From Tritrichomonas musculus (Eukaryota > Parabasalia > Tritrichomonadida > Tritrichomonadidae), in assembly GCA_039105265.1 (NCBI GenBank), contig JAPFFF010000007.1, forward strand, positions 4,898,001-4,962,000: a stretch of 64,000 nt of DNA, in the 5' to 3' direction. The translations under genes were made by a program, and so were the position numbers. Shown piece after piece: positions 30,492 to 40,188 of the stretch; position 1 is the stretch's first letter; every line of letters begins with the position of its first letter. Below the pieces are notes generated by a model that worked only from the letters and a program-made list of their open reading frames with translations, was not told where the DNA came from and searched no databases.

Positions 30492-30827
30492 TTACTTCAA
30501 CAAAGGAATATCAAATCTTCCTGGATTAGTTGTTGGCCCTGCAAAAGGCTGAGACCAACTATTATTTGTATTTCTTATTCCAACTGCGTTGTAAGGTCCT
30601 CCGGCCGTCCCCGCTCCGTTTACTCCCAAAGACTTTCCTCCAGCAAATTTTCCTGCATAATCGCCTATTTTATTGATTACATTTCCTACAGGTCCGCCTA
30701 TAGCCCCGCCAAGTACTGGAGCGACTTTTGACACAATTTCAGCACCTTTTTTCAGTACCGGTAATGCTTTTCCGATTACGTTTTTTGCTCCGTTAATGAT
30801 GTTTTTAAACCAACTTCCGAATGCCAT
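30492..30827 (-). CDS. Polinton small Gly/Ala-rich amphipathic protein (possible minor virion protein)
   Basis: 111 residues with an amphipathic lysine-rich helix at the start (WFKNIINGAKNVIGKALPVL), then a glycine/alanine-rich hydrophobic stretch (VLGGAIGGPVGNVINKI). The overall form recalls the small core or membrane-active virion proteins (pX/pVI-like) of adenovirus relatives and adintoviruses. That resemblance is by composition only. It is divergent from the major capsid gene, with 70 bp between the starts. Confidence 0.6.
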   Translation of the reverse strand: MAFGSWFKNIINGAKNVIGKALPVLKKGAEIVSKVAPVLGGAIGGPVGNVINKIGDYAGKFAGGKSLGVNGAGTAGGPYNAVGIRNTNNSWSQPFAGPTTNPGRFDIPLLK

Positions 30828-30897
30828 TTCCTTTTAAGTAAAATGTTCATATAACAAACTTTACAACTCCTTTATTGTCATTTTTATATTAAATCAA

Positions 30898-32787
30898 ATG
30901 ACCTACTACAACGCACAGACCAAAAATTTAGGAAATGATGAAGGCGATGTTCTCTCATTTTTCCAGTCAAAATTACGAAATCTCATTCAAAGAAATGGAG
31001 GAGACAATACATTTTCTTTCGTCATGGAAGAGTTCAAAGACAAAGACGCCCCACTCCCAGTCGGCACAAAAACACGTATTAAATTATCTCATTCCGGCCA
31101 TACAATCACCCAAATTGAAAAGTCTTTTACCACAATTCTCCTTGATTTCATCATTAAATTGTCCCAACCTATTGACGTCTCAGCAGACACAAACGGATTG
31201 ATGAAAATATTTGTCGGATTCAAGAATGCTGTAGAATTTTATGAAGATTGTCGCTTCTGGATAAATGATAAACTCTTAGGTTCATATCGACAAGACGAAC
31301 TCCAAAGAGAATCTTTCGCCTATAACTCCATCAAACCTCGTGATGCAAAAGCAACATCAAAATATTCTCATTCAACTTGGGAAAATGTCAGTCAATTCTC
31401 CCCATCTGTTTGCGGTTGTTATGTCGATTTAAAGGATATTGCTGACGGTCAACCACATAAATTTACCATTGAATTAACCATCCCATTTGTCGACCAACTT
31501 GCTCTTCAGGCATGGCAGTTATATCCAAACGCAATTTGTGGAGAGATAGAAGAAGAGGTCAAAACATCTTTACGCGCTCTTGTCTGGGCACAAATCAATC
31601 CAAATATCGTTAAGGAAACTCTACAATTTTTGGAAGACAAAGAAATTGCTGAAGAAATGCCTGCTGTCATCCCAATATCAAGAAAATTCACTCAAATAGG
31701 CCGTCCATCTGTTATTGTTTCTCATTATTCTGCCAAACCAACTCCTTCCCAAAAACTTCATATCGAATACCAAAGATACAAAGGCGCAAATGTATATGAT
31801 GACGATGTTTTGGAACATCCAACAATCAATTTCGGATATACTGACGAAGAATTTACAAAATATGGAGTTTCAAGAGATGATGTCAATAAAAAAGAATTTG
31901 CAGAATTAATCGCAGCAGCTAATCCAGACAAACCATTGGATCCAGGAGATACTGTCAAAATTATCAAAAGTGAATTGAAAGGCGCCTTACTTGCCTCAAC
32001 AAAATCAGAGAATATCAACCTCAAAACAGAGAAAATTACTTTGGATGTCCTTGGAGGAACTATTCAATTAGGTCGTTCAAATTTGGCAGGTTTTGGTCTC
32101 AAACCAGATGTTTATCAAGGACTTGTCAGAGAATTACAGACTCCTTTATTGATTCCATCTCAGGAACTTACAAGAGAAATTTTCGAAGGAACTGCCAAAG
32201 TAAACGGTCTCGAAATCAGTAAGTCAATTCCATTGAGAAACGCGACAAATATCACAATGATGTTTCCAAAATCTCCTGCTGACATTACTTGTTTCGACAA
32301 TATTATGTATCAAAATGTCCAGCTTGTAGTCAATAAAAGAACATATCCAGACACAGAATTTGCCAATACTTGTGCTGCAAGATTTTATCAACATCAGCTT
32401 ATCGCAAACGAACTAGATGGAGCCTTAGAAGCCACACAAGAATTTGAAGACTCTTTCACGCAACCATTAAACGACCCAGCAACAGGAAAAAGATATACAA
32501 ATTGCCGCTCAGACGGAACATCTTTTGGCATAAACTTCCAACTCGAAAGGAGCAATGCAGGCTATGTATTTGACGGAATAGATACTGGAAGTACCTCAAT
32601 AACCGTTACGTTCAGAGGTCAGCCAATGTATCGTGGCGATGATGACACATACTTTATTCCCGACCCAGAATATCCCAACATGCATCCTCCGTCACCAGAA
32701 GCCTGGATTTGTTCTGATACATACTTTACTTGGAGCGTTAATGGAGTCGAATATTATCCTAATTCTGTCCCTCCTGGATACGCGTAA
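30898..32787 (+). CDS. Polinton major capsid protein (double jelly-roll)
   Basis: 629 residues from ATG. The mixture of beta-strand-rich stretches, the N-terminal region (RIKLSHSGHTITQIEKSF) and the phrase TIPFVDQLALQAWQLYPNAI fit the Polinton double-jelly-roll capsid protein. Length is in the family range (about 550-650). The central block contains a long insertion-like loop near 300-400. It lies in the usual ATPase-capsid neighbourhood. Confidence 0.8.
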   Translation: MTYYNAQTKNLGNDEGDVLSFFQSKLRNLIQRNGGDNTFSFVMEEFKDKDAPLPVGTKTRIKLSHSGHTITQIEKSFTTILLDFIIKLSQPIDVSADTNGLMKIFVGFKNAVEFYEDCRFWINDKLLGSYRQDELQRESFAYNSIKPRDAKATSKYSHSTWENVSQFSPSVCGCYVDLKDIADGQPHKFTIELTIPFVDQLALQAWQLYPNAICGEIEEEVKTSLRALVWAQINPNIVKETLQFLEDKEIAEEMPAVIPISRKFTQIGRPSVIVSHYSAKPTPSQKLHIEYQRYKGANVYDDDVLEHPTINFGYTDEEFTKYGVSRDDVNKKEFAELIAAANPDKPLDPGDTVKIIKSELKGALLASTKSENINLKTEKITLDVLGGTIQLGRSNLAGFGLKPDVYQGLVRELQTPLLIPSQELTREIFEGTAKVNGLEISKSIPLRNATNITMMFPKSPADITCFDNIMYQNVQLVVNKRTYPDTEFANTCAARFYQHQLIANELDGALEATQEFEDSFTQPLNDPATGKRYTNCRSDGTSFGINFQLERSNAGYVFDGIDTGSTSITVTFRGQPMYRGDDDTYFIPDPEYPNMHPPSPEAWICSDTYFTWSVNGVEYYPNSVPPGYA

Positions 32788-32901
32788 AACGCCTAGGGAC
32801 ATTGTCCGTATGAGTAAGCAACAAATAGTCTAAAAAAATATTTTTTTGCACATGCTCAATGCTGAATCCTCAGTACTTGCACATCCTCAGTAAAGACTTT
32901 G

Positions 32902-33234
32902 TCAATACTCTAACTTCAAGAAAACAGTGAAATTGTCAGGCTTTATTTCGTTCCCTTCTGCGTCTGTGAACCATATCCTAAACTCTCTTTTTGTCCCGAC
33001 AAATTCGTATTTCCTATTATCGTCCGGAGGAGTCAAATTGGCGTACCAGACAAGAGAATCTTCGTACTCATCTCTTTGAATAAATGAAGCGTGCATTTCT
33101 GTTTCTCCGTCTAGATATCCATTACAGGTGGCTCGACAATATTGGAAGGAAATATATCGTTTATTCAATGAATTTGTGAATTCTGAGGGTAAAATATTGT
33201 TGTACTTTTTGGTAATGAAGTATGTCTTGGGCAT
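32902..33234 (-). CDS. Polinton small protein, possibly minor capsid
   Basis: 110 residues, beta-rich, ending in a strand-turn-strand pattern (EFRIWFTDAEGNEIKPDNF then FLKLEY) often seen at the end of Polinton minor capsid proteins. Short for a full penton protein, so the assignment is tentative. Its start overlaps the first codons of the divergent fibre-like gene. Confidence 0.55.
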   Translation of the reverse strand: MPKTYFITKKYNNILPSEFTNSLNKRYISFQYCRATCNGYLDGETEMHASFIQRDEYEDSLVWYANLTPPDDNRKYEFVGTKREFRIWFTDAEGNEIKPDNFTVFLKLEY

Positions 33235-36200
33235 TTATTTATTATAAAATGACAGCAATACTGACTAAACAGAACGCTTTAGACGGTGCATTTATAGGCG
33301 GCTCAAAGAATCCTTCCTCAATAAATTGTGATGAAATAAGCGCCAAAACAGCTGATATCGAACAAGATTTGACCGTTGGAGAAGATATAAATTTGGGAGG
33401 AATCTCTCTGAAATCTCAGCTCATCAATCACGCAGAAGCTCTGAGCAATCATGAAGAACGAATAACCTCTTTGGAAAAATCTCCTAATGGACTACAATTT
33501 GAAGATGGTCTTGATGCCTATTCCCTTGATTTAAACTCCTTGTCGAAAGCAGAAACAGGCGAATACAATATTTTGGAAATTAAAATTGATATACCATCTG
33601 ACTATTCAGGAAATGTTTTTACAATAAACTGTTCAACGTTAGGCTCTGTAGGAGACCCCAGCAAGACTGGCGGGGAGGCAAAAATAGACGCAAAAAACGG
33701 CAAATTTACGAATCCCAAAATCGACTCAAATAACGCAATTTCCTATATTGAAAACGAATTATCCGCCCGAATTTATATGAGTAAGGAATCTCTTGACAAT
33801 CCTTTTGACCTCTTTACTTCTGGTTTCATGAAAATAAACTTTACAGGAAGAGTGAAGCAATATATTTCAAACAAGGAATCTAACCTCATAAATATCAAAT
33901 GTAATAATATCGATGCAGAAAATTGTCTCAAACTTTATACTTCTCCTTTACCGAATTTCTATGAGATGAAGTCATATGGGACTACAGAAAATGAACAATA
34001 TTATTATGCTGATTGGGGCTATATTCCCGGAACAGAAGAATTTGACAAGCTCTTAGATGGACAAACTTTTGAGTTCCATGATGAGGTATTTGGCACAGAT
34101 TTCAAACTCACAAAGCAAAATAATGAATGGGTCGGCAATAATTTGTCATACAATATTCCTGGCTCCAAATCAATCAAAGGAGAAACTGAGTTCTTCAAGC
34201 ATACATATCAAGGGATTTTCATTGAGCAAAACGACACAAATAGATACGTCCTAAGGAATTGGATACATAATTATTCCGACAAAAATCCTTTTGAAGTCAT
34301 TGTTGAGAAAGGACTTTGTACATTTAACGATTGCGAAGTGGCAAAATACGAAGATAAAGACGGATATTGGAGTGTTCTACTGAAATGTACCAAGAAAGAG
34401 TCATGCAATTTTTCGGCAAGTCTAAATATAAACGGAATAGAATATACCTCTGAATTTGGGTATTCTCATAGTAGTTATGAGTCAGAATCATGCTATAAAG
34501 TTGTTTCAGAAAATTGTTATAAATATATTCCTTTCCACTACAATAGCCGAATAGATATTGGGAATCCTCCTTATGGCTCCGAAGGAGACTCTTGCACAGC
34601 AAGCGGACTGATACTTTATATGCCCTCTGACAAAGAAGTAATTTTTCCGATACCAGATGTTTCGTATAAAGAAGGAGGAAATACTTTTGAGTTTCTAGCA
34701 GGATGTGGGTATTATTCTGTCGTACCAAGACCTGAAGCATGCAGTACTTTATACACAAACTGTAATATACAGACTTCTGGCGTCGTTATTGGGGAAAATA
34801 TTGAGTCTCATCTTTTTGTTCTAAATTCTTTGGGAAATACAGTAGATATAGCAAATAATAGAATATCTGAGCTGCAAAATCTTTATTCAAACCTCCAAAA
34901 ACAACTAAACGATATGAAAAACAAGACAAATTGGTTTAATTATATCAAAGATGTTGTGTGTATAGCTGGTGCCACAGTAAATTTTGTCGGCGGTCCAAAG
35001 GCGCTTTTATCGTTGGCGGCAGAGGGAATATCAAAGGTAAAAAGATTTTGTTTTGCTGGTGAAGAGGTTTCGGAAGGAGCGGAGGCGATAGTTCGGGACG
35101 TTGATGTTCTTGCGGCTCCAAGAGAGATTCGAACAGCGCTGGAATTTATTGAAGAAATAGAGGCGTTTGACAAGAAATGTTTCCGATATCTTTGTTATGG
35201 AGTTGATGACAATGAGGAGATTAAAATAGACGGAGAGTATGAAGATTTTCGAATAAATGTTCCGTATTTAGATGTATATGCAGAAAATTGTCCTTCAGCT
35301 GCTTGGATTATGTCGATGACAAGAGAACAGAAACCGATTTTGTTGGGTGAAGAACTGACTAACAAACAGCTGATTACCGCAAAGGCAGTCAAAAAATTGA
35401 TAGATAATCATATGAAACAGCTCAAAACAGTCGATTTGTCGGGATATATTTCAAAGGAAGAAGCGGATGGAAAATATGTGTTAAAAACAGATATATTATC
35501 AACTGAGAAAATAACTCAAGAATTATCAATCGCTACAAAATTCGTAAATGGAACAACAAATGATGAGGATAAAAGAACTTATATCACAAATTTGGATAGA
35601 GATTTATGCGACATATTAAAGAAATCATCACTTTTTGTGAAAGGCTCTTGTAATAATGAAGATATTTCAGGAGAATATTTGTATGATAGTGAAGACGCGG
35701 AATATTATCATTACAAGAAAGGCGAAAATACTTTTTCTATATACTTTTTCTATTACGGTGGAACATTCAGATATAATAGTAATTATGTTGTGGACCTAGA
35801 ATCTGTAAGTTATTCATACGAACCTGAAGTTTATGACGAATATTGTATTCCAAATATAAATTTCGTAAAAAATAATTTTGCTCAGAAAAGTGAATTAACA
35901 AACAATAATATCGAAATACTTAAAGATGAAAAAATATATGATGAGGATAAGGAAATATTCTTTAATAATATTCATGAAGCTGTTAATGACAACAATGTAT
36001 TATCATCACTATTAATTTTACGATATATTTGGGAAATTTTTCAAGATATGATTATAGAAGCCGCTGTATTAAAAGATGAAACAACAAGAAGCTATAGATT
36101 TAAAATTGAAGATTATGAAACAATGACGTTAAATGATATTGATGAAGCAAAAGATTATGAAGTATTAAGCGAAAAATCATCTATGAAAATGTACTATAAC

Positions 36201-37511
36201 TTACTTGATAAAATTAAAGAATGTGACGATAAATATGCGTTAAAAAGTGAGATTCCAGAACCTGTCGACTTATCGGGCTATGTAGAGAAAAATGATGATG
36301 GTTCATTATCGATATCTACTACTTTTACAAATAATTCTCCATCGCTAATAGTGAATAATCCATATTATCCAGATATAAGATTATGTAACGAAAATAGTTA
36401 TGTCACATTAAGATATGCGCCTTATACTGAAGAATTTATGATACAATATAAAGATGCCGATATGATAAACTGCACATATAAATCTCAAAAATATAAAACA
36501 ACAATAAGAGACCAGTTAGTAGTTGCTGGACGAGTTATGATAAAAGGTTCTGACTTAAATATATTTGATATTTATTCATCAAGTTCAGCAAAACAAGCGC
36601 TTATAAATTTTGGATTAGATTTGGCTAATAAGAGCGAAATATTGTATGAATTAAAAAATAATATTCCAAAATTATCGTTATTCTTGAATAGTTCAAAAAT
36701 AATAACAGTTAATAAAGATAAAGTAGAAATAAGCACTGATTTGTACAAAACCGAAACTGATAAATATTTGACGGAATCAGAATGTGATGGAAAATATGTA
36801 GCAAAAAATAATGATGGTTCATTAACAATTAATACTACCGAAAGTAATATTGCAAGTTTCTTTAGTTCTATTGATTCAAATACACTTACTTTATTTAGAT
36901 TTGGATATAATGATACTTATAATACTGTCTTTATGTATAGGTCTTCAAAAACTGCTGATACTGGTGAAGTATTTATATATGTTGATGGTCATAGATTTCA
37001 ATCATTTAGCATGTTTGGTACTGCAAGAAATACAACAATTGATTCAAATTTATATGTTTCTGGCAAAATATCATCAAATGGTTCAAATACGATTACTCAT
37101 TATGCCCCGATAGAAGCGGGCGAAGAAATATCGGACTATAAGATTGGGAAACCAGTATTTTTATCAGGTCATGTGTACAGAAGAGACCAACAAAAAAATA
37201 TGTTCGTCAGTTCGACAGCAGAAGACACCACAGACTGTATTTGCTCTGTAATCATAGACGGTTCATGGAAGGAATTTGTTGGTGTCATTGTAGAGGTAGA
37301 TTCAGAAAACGGATGCGTCAAATTCGCTACACACGGAGACTATTTATTTTATGTCGATGACGCTAATTTGTATCAAATAGGAGATGTAATTCTATATGAC
37401 GGAAGAATTTTGGATGAGGATTATGCCATGACTTTAAAGATTCAACAAAGTATTGTGGGCAAAGTAAGTGCAAAAATAAACGAGCATATATTGGCTATTT
37501 TCAAATCTTAA
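33222..37511 (+). CDS. Polinton fibre-like / attachment protein
   Basis: Up to 1429 residues. The ATG at 33222 overlaps the divergent minus-strand gene; the next ATG at 33249 is an equally likely start. An early coiled-coil segment (about 75-90) is followed by beta-rich domains. A helical stretch (ISELQNLYSNLQKQLNDM) and a hydrophobic glycine-rich segment lie near residue 550-610. The distal half repeats short units such as EEADGKYVLKTD, SECDGKYVAKNNDGSL and SGYVEKNDDGSLSIS, like trimeric tail-fibre repeats. The C-terminal 110 residues form a separate compact region. Role inferred: virion spike or fibre. DNA from about 35.5 to 37.1 kb is AT-richer than the rest of the gene. Confidence 0.7.
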   Translation: MSWAFIYYKMTAILTKQNALDGAFIGGSKNPSSINCDEISAKTADIEQDLTVGEDINLGGISLKSQLINHAEALSNHEERITSLEKSPNGLQFEDGLDAYSLDLNSLSKAETGEYNILEIKIDIPSDYSGNVFTINCSTLGSVGDPSKTGGEAKIDAKNGKFTNPKIDSNNAISYIENELSARIYMSKESLDNPFDLFTSGFMKINFTGRVKQYISNKESNLINIKCNNIDAENCLKLYTSPLPNFYEMKSYGTTENEQYYYADWGYIPGTEEFDKLLDGQTFEFHDEVFGTDFKLTKQNNEWVGNNLSYNIPGSKSIKGETEFFKHTYQGIFIEQNDTNRYVLRNWIHNYSDKNPFEVIVEKGLCTFNDCEVAKYEDKDGYWSVLLKCTKKESCNFSASLNINGIEYTSEFGYSHSSYESESCYKVVSENCYKYIPFHYNSRIDIGNPPYGSEGDSCTASGLILYMPSDKEVIFPIPDVSYKEGGNTFEFLAGCGYYSVVPRPEACSTLYTNCNIQTSGVVIGENIESHLFVLNSLGNTVDIANNRISELQNLYSNLQKQLNDMKNKTNWFNYIKDVVCIAGATVNFVGGPKALLSLAAEGISKVKRFCFAGEEVSEGAEAIVRDVDVLAAPREIRTALEFIEEIEAFDKKCFRYLCYGVDDNEEIKIDGEYEDFRINVPYLDVYAENCPSAAWIMSMTREQKPILLGEELTNKQLITAKAVKKLIDNHMKQLKTVDLSGYISKEEADGKYVLKTDILSTEKITQELSIATKFVNGTTNDEDKRTYITNLDRDLCDILKKSSLFVKGSCNNEDISGEYLYDSEDAEYYHYKKGENTFSIYFFYYGGTFRYNSNYVVDLESVSYSYEPEVYDEYCIPNINFVKNNFAQKSELTNNNIEILKDEKIYDEDKEIFFNNIHEAVNDNNVLSSLLILRYIWEIFQDMIIEAAVLKDETTRSYRFKIEDYETMTLNDIDEAKDYEVLSEKSSMKMYYNLLDKIKECDDKYALKSEIPEPVDLSGYVEKNDDGSLSISTTFTNNSPSLIVNNPYYPDIRLCNENSYVTLRYAPYTEEFMIQYKDADMINCTYKSQKYKTTIRDQLVVAGRVMIKGSDLNIFDIYSSSSAKQALINFGLDLANKSEILYELKNNIPKLSLFLNSSKIITVNKDKVEISTDLYKTETDKYLTESECDGKYVAKNNDGSLTINTTESNIASFFSSIDSNTLTLFRFGYNDTYNTVFMYRSSKTADTGEVFIYVDGHRFQSFSMFGTARNTTIDSNLYVSGKISSNGSNTITHYAPIEAGEEISDYKIGKPVFLSGHVYRRDQQKNMFVSSTAEDTTDCICSVIIDGSWKEFVGVIVEVDSENGCVKFATHGDYLFYVDDANLYQIGDVILYDGRILDEDYAMTLKIQQSIVGKVSAKINEHILAIFKS

Positions 37512-38014
37512 ACACATATTTTGAGACTCACTCCATATTTTATGAACTGTGAGTAGATGTCATTGTAGGCATATTTCATGTCTTCTGTCTTGTTGTTTTT
37601 CGTTATGAGAATCTTCGAAATATATATCAATTTATCGGAGGAACAACAGGAATTACAGGCAATATCTTCGTCCAATACTAATTCGACTTTATCTGCGTCG
37701 GTCAAGAGTTTAATCATATTCATGAGAGATGTGGTATTACAAACGAGATAATCATTCACTTTTAGCGGATTGTCCTCATAGACAGAAACAAGCATTTCAA
37801 GGAATTTATTTTTTTGCTCAAGGGAGTCAAGCTGATTGTAGTTCTTTAAATCAGACAGCGAATTGCTTCTGGAGACTGTTTTTGAGGCGTTAAGTTGAGG
37901 GACATTAGGGTAAGTAATCTGTATATTGGTATTCTGTTCTTGCGAAATTGATGTATTGTTCTTGCTTTTTGCTTCTGATGACAGTATACGAGCTTGTCGG
38001 AGAGTTCCAGACAT
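37508..38014 (-). CDS. Polinton protein of unknown function (168 residues)
   Basis: ATG start at 38014; convergent with the fibre-like gene, sharing 4 bp. It has a polar Ser/Asn/Gln-rich N-terminal third and then a mixed globular region with a CNSCC cysteine cluster. No domain is recognised. Confidence 0.65.
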   Translation of the reverse strand: MSGTLRQARILSSEAKSKNNTSISQEQNTNIQITYPNVPQLNASKTVSRSNSLSDLKNYNQLDSLEQKNKFLEMLVSVYEDNPLKVNDYLVCNTTSLMNMIKLLTDADKVELVLDEDIACNSCCSSDKLIYISKILITKNNKTEDMKYAYNDIYSQFIKYGVSLKICV

Positions 38015-38035
38015 TATTTGAATAACAAAAAATTT

Positions 38036-38305
38036 TCAGGAGTAAAGATTGCTAACAGCTCTATTTAACAGATTTCTTACCTTCATATCTCTGTCATATT
38101 TTCGTTGAATCTTCTCTCTTTTGGCTATTTTTTTGGGGTCCGTGGGAGGTGTTTGGCTCAATATCCTTCGATAATATTGGAGACGAGATTTCAGTTGTTT
38201 CAGAGTAGGTGTGGCGAAAGTTTTTCTACCGTGCCAGTTTTTGAGAGGGAGGAGAGCGGGCTGTTCTTGAGACACTTTCTGCGCAAGGGCCACCTCCGAT
38301 GTCAT
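38036..38305 (-). CDS. Polinton small basic protein (89 residues)
   Basis: An 89-residue, strongly basic protein (KQLKSRLQYYRRIL, KIAKREKIQRKYDRDMKVR) with helical character. Co-directional with and 21 bp upstream of the 37508 gene. A DNA-binding or core-packing role would fit the charge, but this is a guess. Divergent from the integrase gene with 17 bp between starts. Confidence 0.6.
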   Translation of the reverse strand: MTSEVALAQKVSQEQPALLPLKNWHGRKTFATPTLKQLKSRLQYYRRILSQTPPTDPKKIAKREKIQRKYDRDMKVRNLLNRAVSNLYS

Positions 38306-38322
38306 TTTCTACCAAATAAAAA

Positions 38323-40188
38323 ATGAATACAAGTAAATTGCTTTACAATAATTCAGATAAAATAATAAATCATATCATATCGGAAACAAACTTGCCGATA
38401 GACGATTTGTTGAGAGGCAATGACGGGGATGTCCTGAATACCAGTAATAAAATCCGGATATTTTGTAGATGCCTTTCTGACCCTCAACAAAAAGTAAATT
38501 ATAAAGCTGAGAGGATAATGGACTGGCTAGGAAATCAGAAAATAGACTCTTTAGACGACTTTTTGGACTATATGGACGATCCTTCTTATTGCTTCAATCA
38601 TGGGAGAAAATTTACTTATAACCATATTTTTACTCGAACAGACATTCAACACGTAAATAATTTCTTGAGAATCAACCAAGACAGAATCGATAGATTGCTT
38701 TTTGAAAGGATAGAACAACTAAAAGAAGGCATCAAAAGAGTCAATGAATCCAGATATAAAGATGCGTGTGAAAGAGCGAAAGAAGAATTGTTCAGACAAA
38801 AATTGACCAACAAAAACAGGCCACAATTTGGTGCTGTCAGAGATTTTATTCAGCAAAATGGCTGCACAGCAGACTCTCGCTTTGCGAGTGGAGGGAATAA
38901 ACACATATATCTCTTTGAAGATACACCCAGAGTTTATACGAGAATTGTGATTCAAGATGATGATATTCAACAAATTTATGACGAATTTATCGAGGAATGG
39001 GAAAAGAGACAAAGACCTAAAAGACCTGTTTTGAGAGATACATTCAGCAATAAATTGAACGAATTTGTTGTTTATAATCATGAGAGACTGCTAGATAAAG
39101 AGGAATTCAATAGAGTCAGTAGTAATTGGGGAGAGAGTAGTTTGTCCGAAGACGAGAGATACAATAGATACGTCAATAAATTTTATTTCCAGCCAACGAC
39201 ATATACAGCTTATGAAATTCCTCAGGAGCAAAATATTATAGGGTTCAAAACAGAGAGTAAAATAAGAGCTTTGAAGAGTTTGTTTCCCGATAGACAGGTC
39301 AAAATAGCTGAGAATACATCATACTTTCCGCTGAAAAAGAACGCGAAGATGTATCAGCTCCATAAAGTTTCATCAAGAAATTCTTATATTATCGATTTGA
39401 TGTTTGTTGATAAATTATGTTATTTGGTCATGATAAATGTCAATACAAGGTATTTGTACGTTGAGTTGGTCAACCAGATATTGTTTGGAGAAGATAAGGA
39501 AGAAAAGCATCAGAGATTCGCGAAATATGATAAATCAGCAGATACTTACTTGAAAACCCTCGATAAATTGCTGCAATCTGGTGTTGTAATAAAGAGCTTG
39601 ACGTTTGATGGAGAGGGTTCTTTTAACTCAAGAAAGGCACAAAACTATTATAGGACACATGGAATAGAATGGCAAACTGCACCAAGAATGAGAATGGGAA
39701 ACTATCCAGACTTCATGAAAAAGGAGCAAAAACAGGTAAAAACAGACCCGATGCACAGTTCTTTGGGACTGATAGATAGAGTCATCAGAACACTGAGAGA
39801 TATGGCTTACAATATGGGAATTGGGATAATTACTCCATCGATAATGGAAGAATTAGTGAGGCAATATAATAACGCACCTCATAAAACACTCTCAAAATAT
39901 GCCAGGAAAAGTGTGTCTCCGAGGATGGTTCATGAAGATAAAGAACTGGAATCGTTGATTGTGATGAATATCTGTAAGGAGAATTATGACATAATGACGA
40001 GTAAAGGATTCTATTTGCCAAAAGGGATGTCGGTAAAATTGTATAACGAAAAGGATGGAATGATGAAGAGAAGGTCAAATGTACAGCCAGGAAAGTATAG
40101 AGTTGTTGGGTTCAAGAATGGTTTGTATGAGGTAACGGACCAAAAAAATATGAGACAAATGATGCCTAGGTGGAAAATTGACTGGTAA
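38323..40188 (+). CDS. Polinton integrase (retrovirus-like, DDE)
   Basis: 621 residues. The N-terminal half is helical and Asn/Arg-rich. The catalytic RNase-H-like core starts near residue 345 (IDLMFVDKLCYLVMINVNTRYLYVEL), with the second acidic position in SLTFDGEGSFNS and a distal segment SLGLIDRVIRTLRDMAY. The C-terminus is a small beta-barrel-like segment (PGKYRVVGFKNGLYEV). It performs strand transfer that yields the short target duplication. It overlaps the polymerase gene by 23 bp, tail to tail. Confidence 0.88.
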   Translation: MNTSKLLYNNSDKIINHIISETNLPIDDLLRGNDGDVLNTSNKIRIFCRCLSDPQQKVNYKAERIMDWLGNQKIDSLDDFLDYMDDPSYCFNHGRKFTYNHIFTRTDIQHVNNFLRINQDRIDRLLFERIEQLKEGIKRVNESRYKDACERAKEELFRQKLTNKNRPQFGAVRDFIQQNGCTADSRFASGGNKHIYLFEDTPRVYTRIVIQDDDIQQIYDEFIEEWEKRQRPKRPVLRDTFSNKLNEFVVYNHERLLDKEEFNRVSSNWGESSLSEDERYNRYVNKFYFQPTTYTAYEIPQEQNIIGFKTESKIRALKSLFPDRQVKIAENTSYFPLKKNAKMYQLHKVSSRNSYIIDLMFVDKLCYLVMINVNTRYLYVELVNQILFGEDKEEKHQRFAKYDKSADTYLKTLDKLLQSGVVIKSLTFDGEGSFNSRKAQNYYRTHGIEWQTAPRMRMGNYPDFMKKEQKQVKTDPMHSSLGLIDRVIRTLRDMAYNMGIGIITPSIMEELVRQYNNAPHKTLSKYARKSVSPRMVHEDKELESLIVMNICKENYDIMTSKGFYLPKGMSVKLYNEKDGMMKRRSNVQPGKYRVVGFKNGLYEVTDQKNMRQMMPRWKIDW

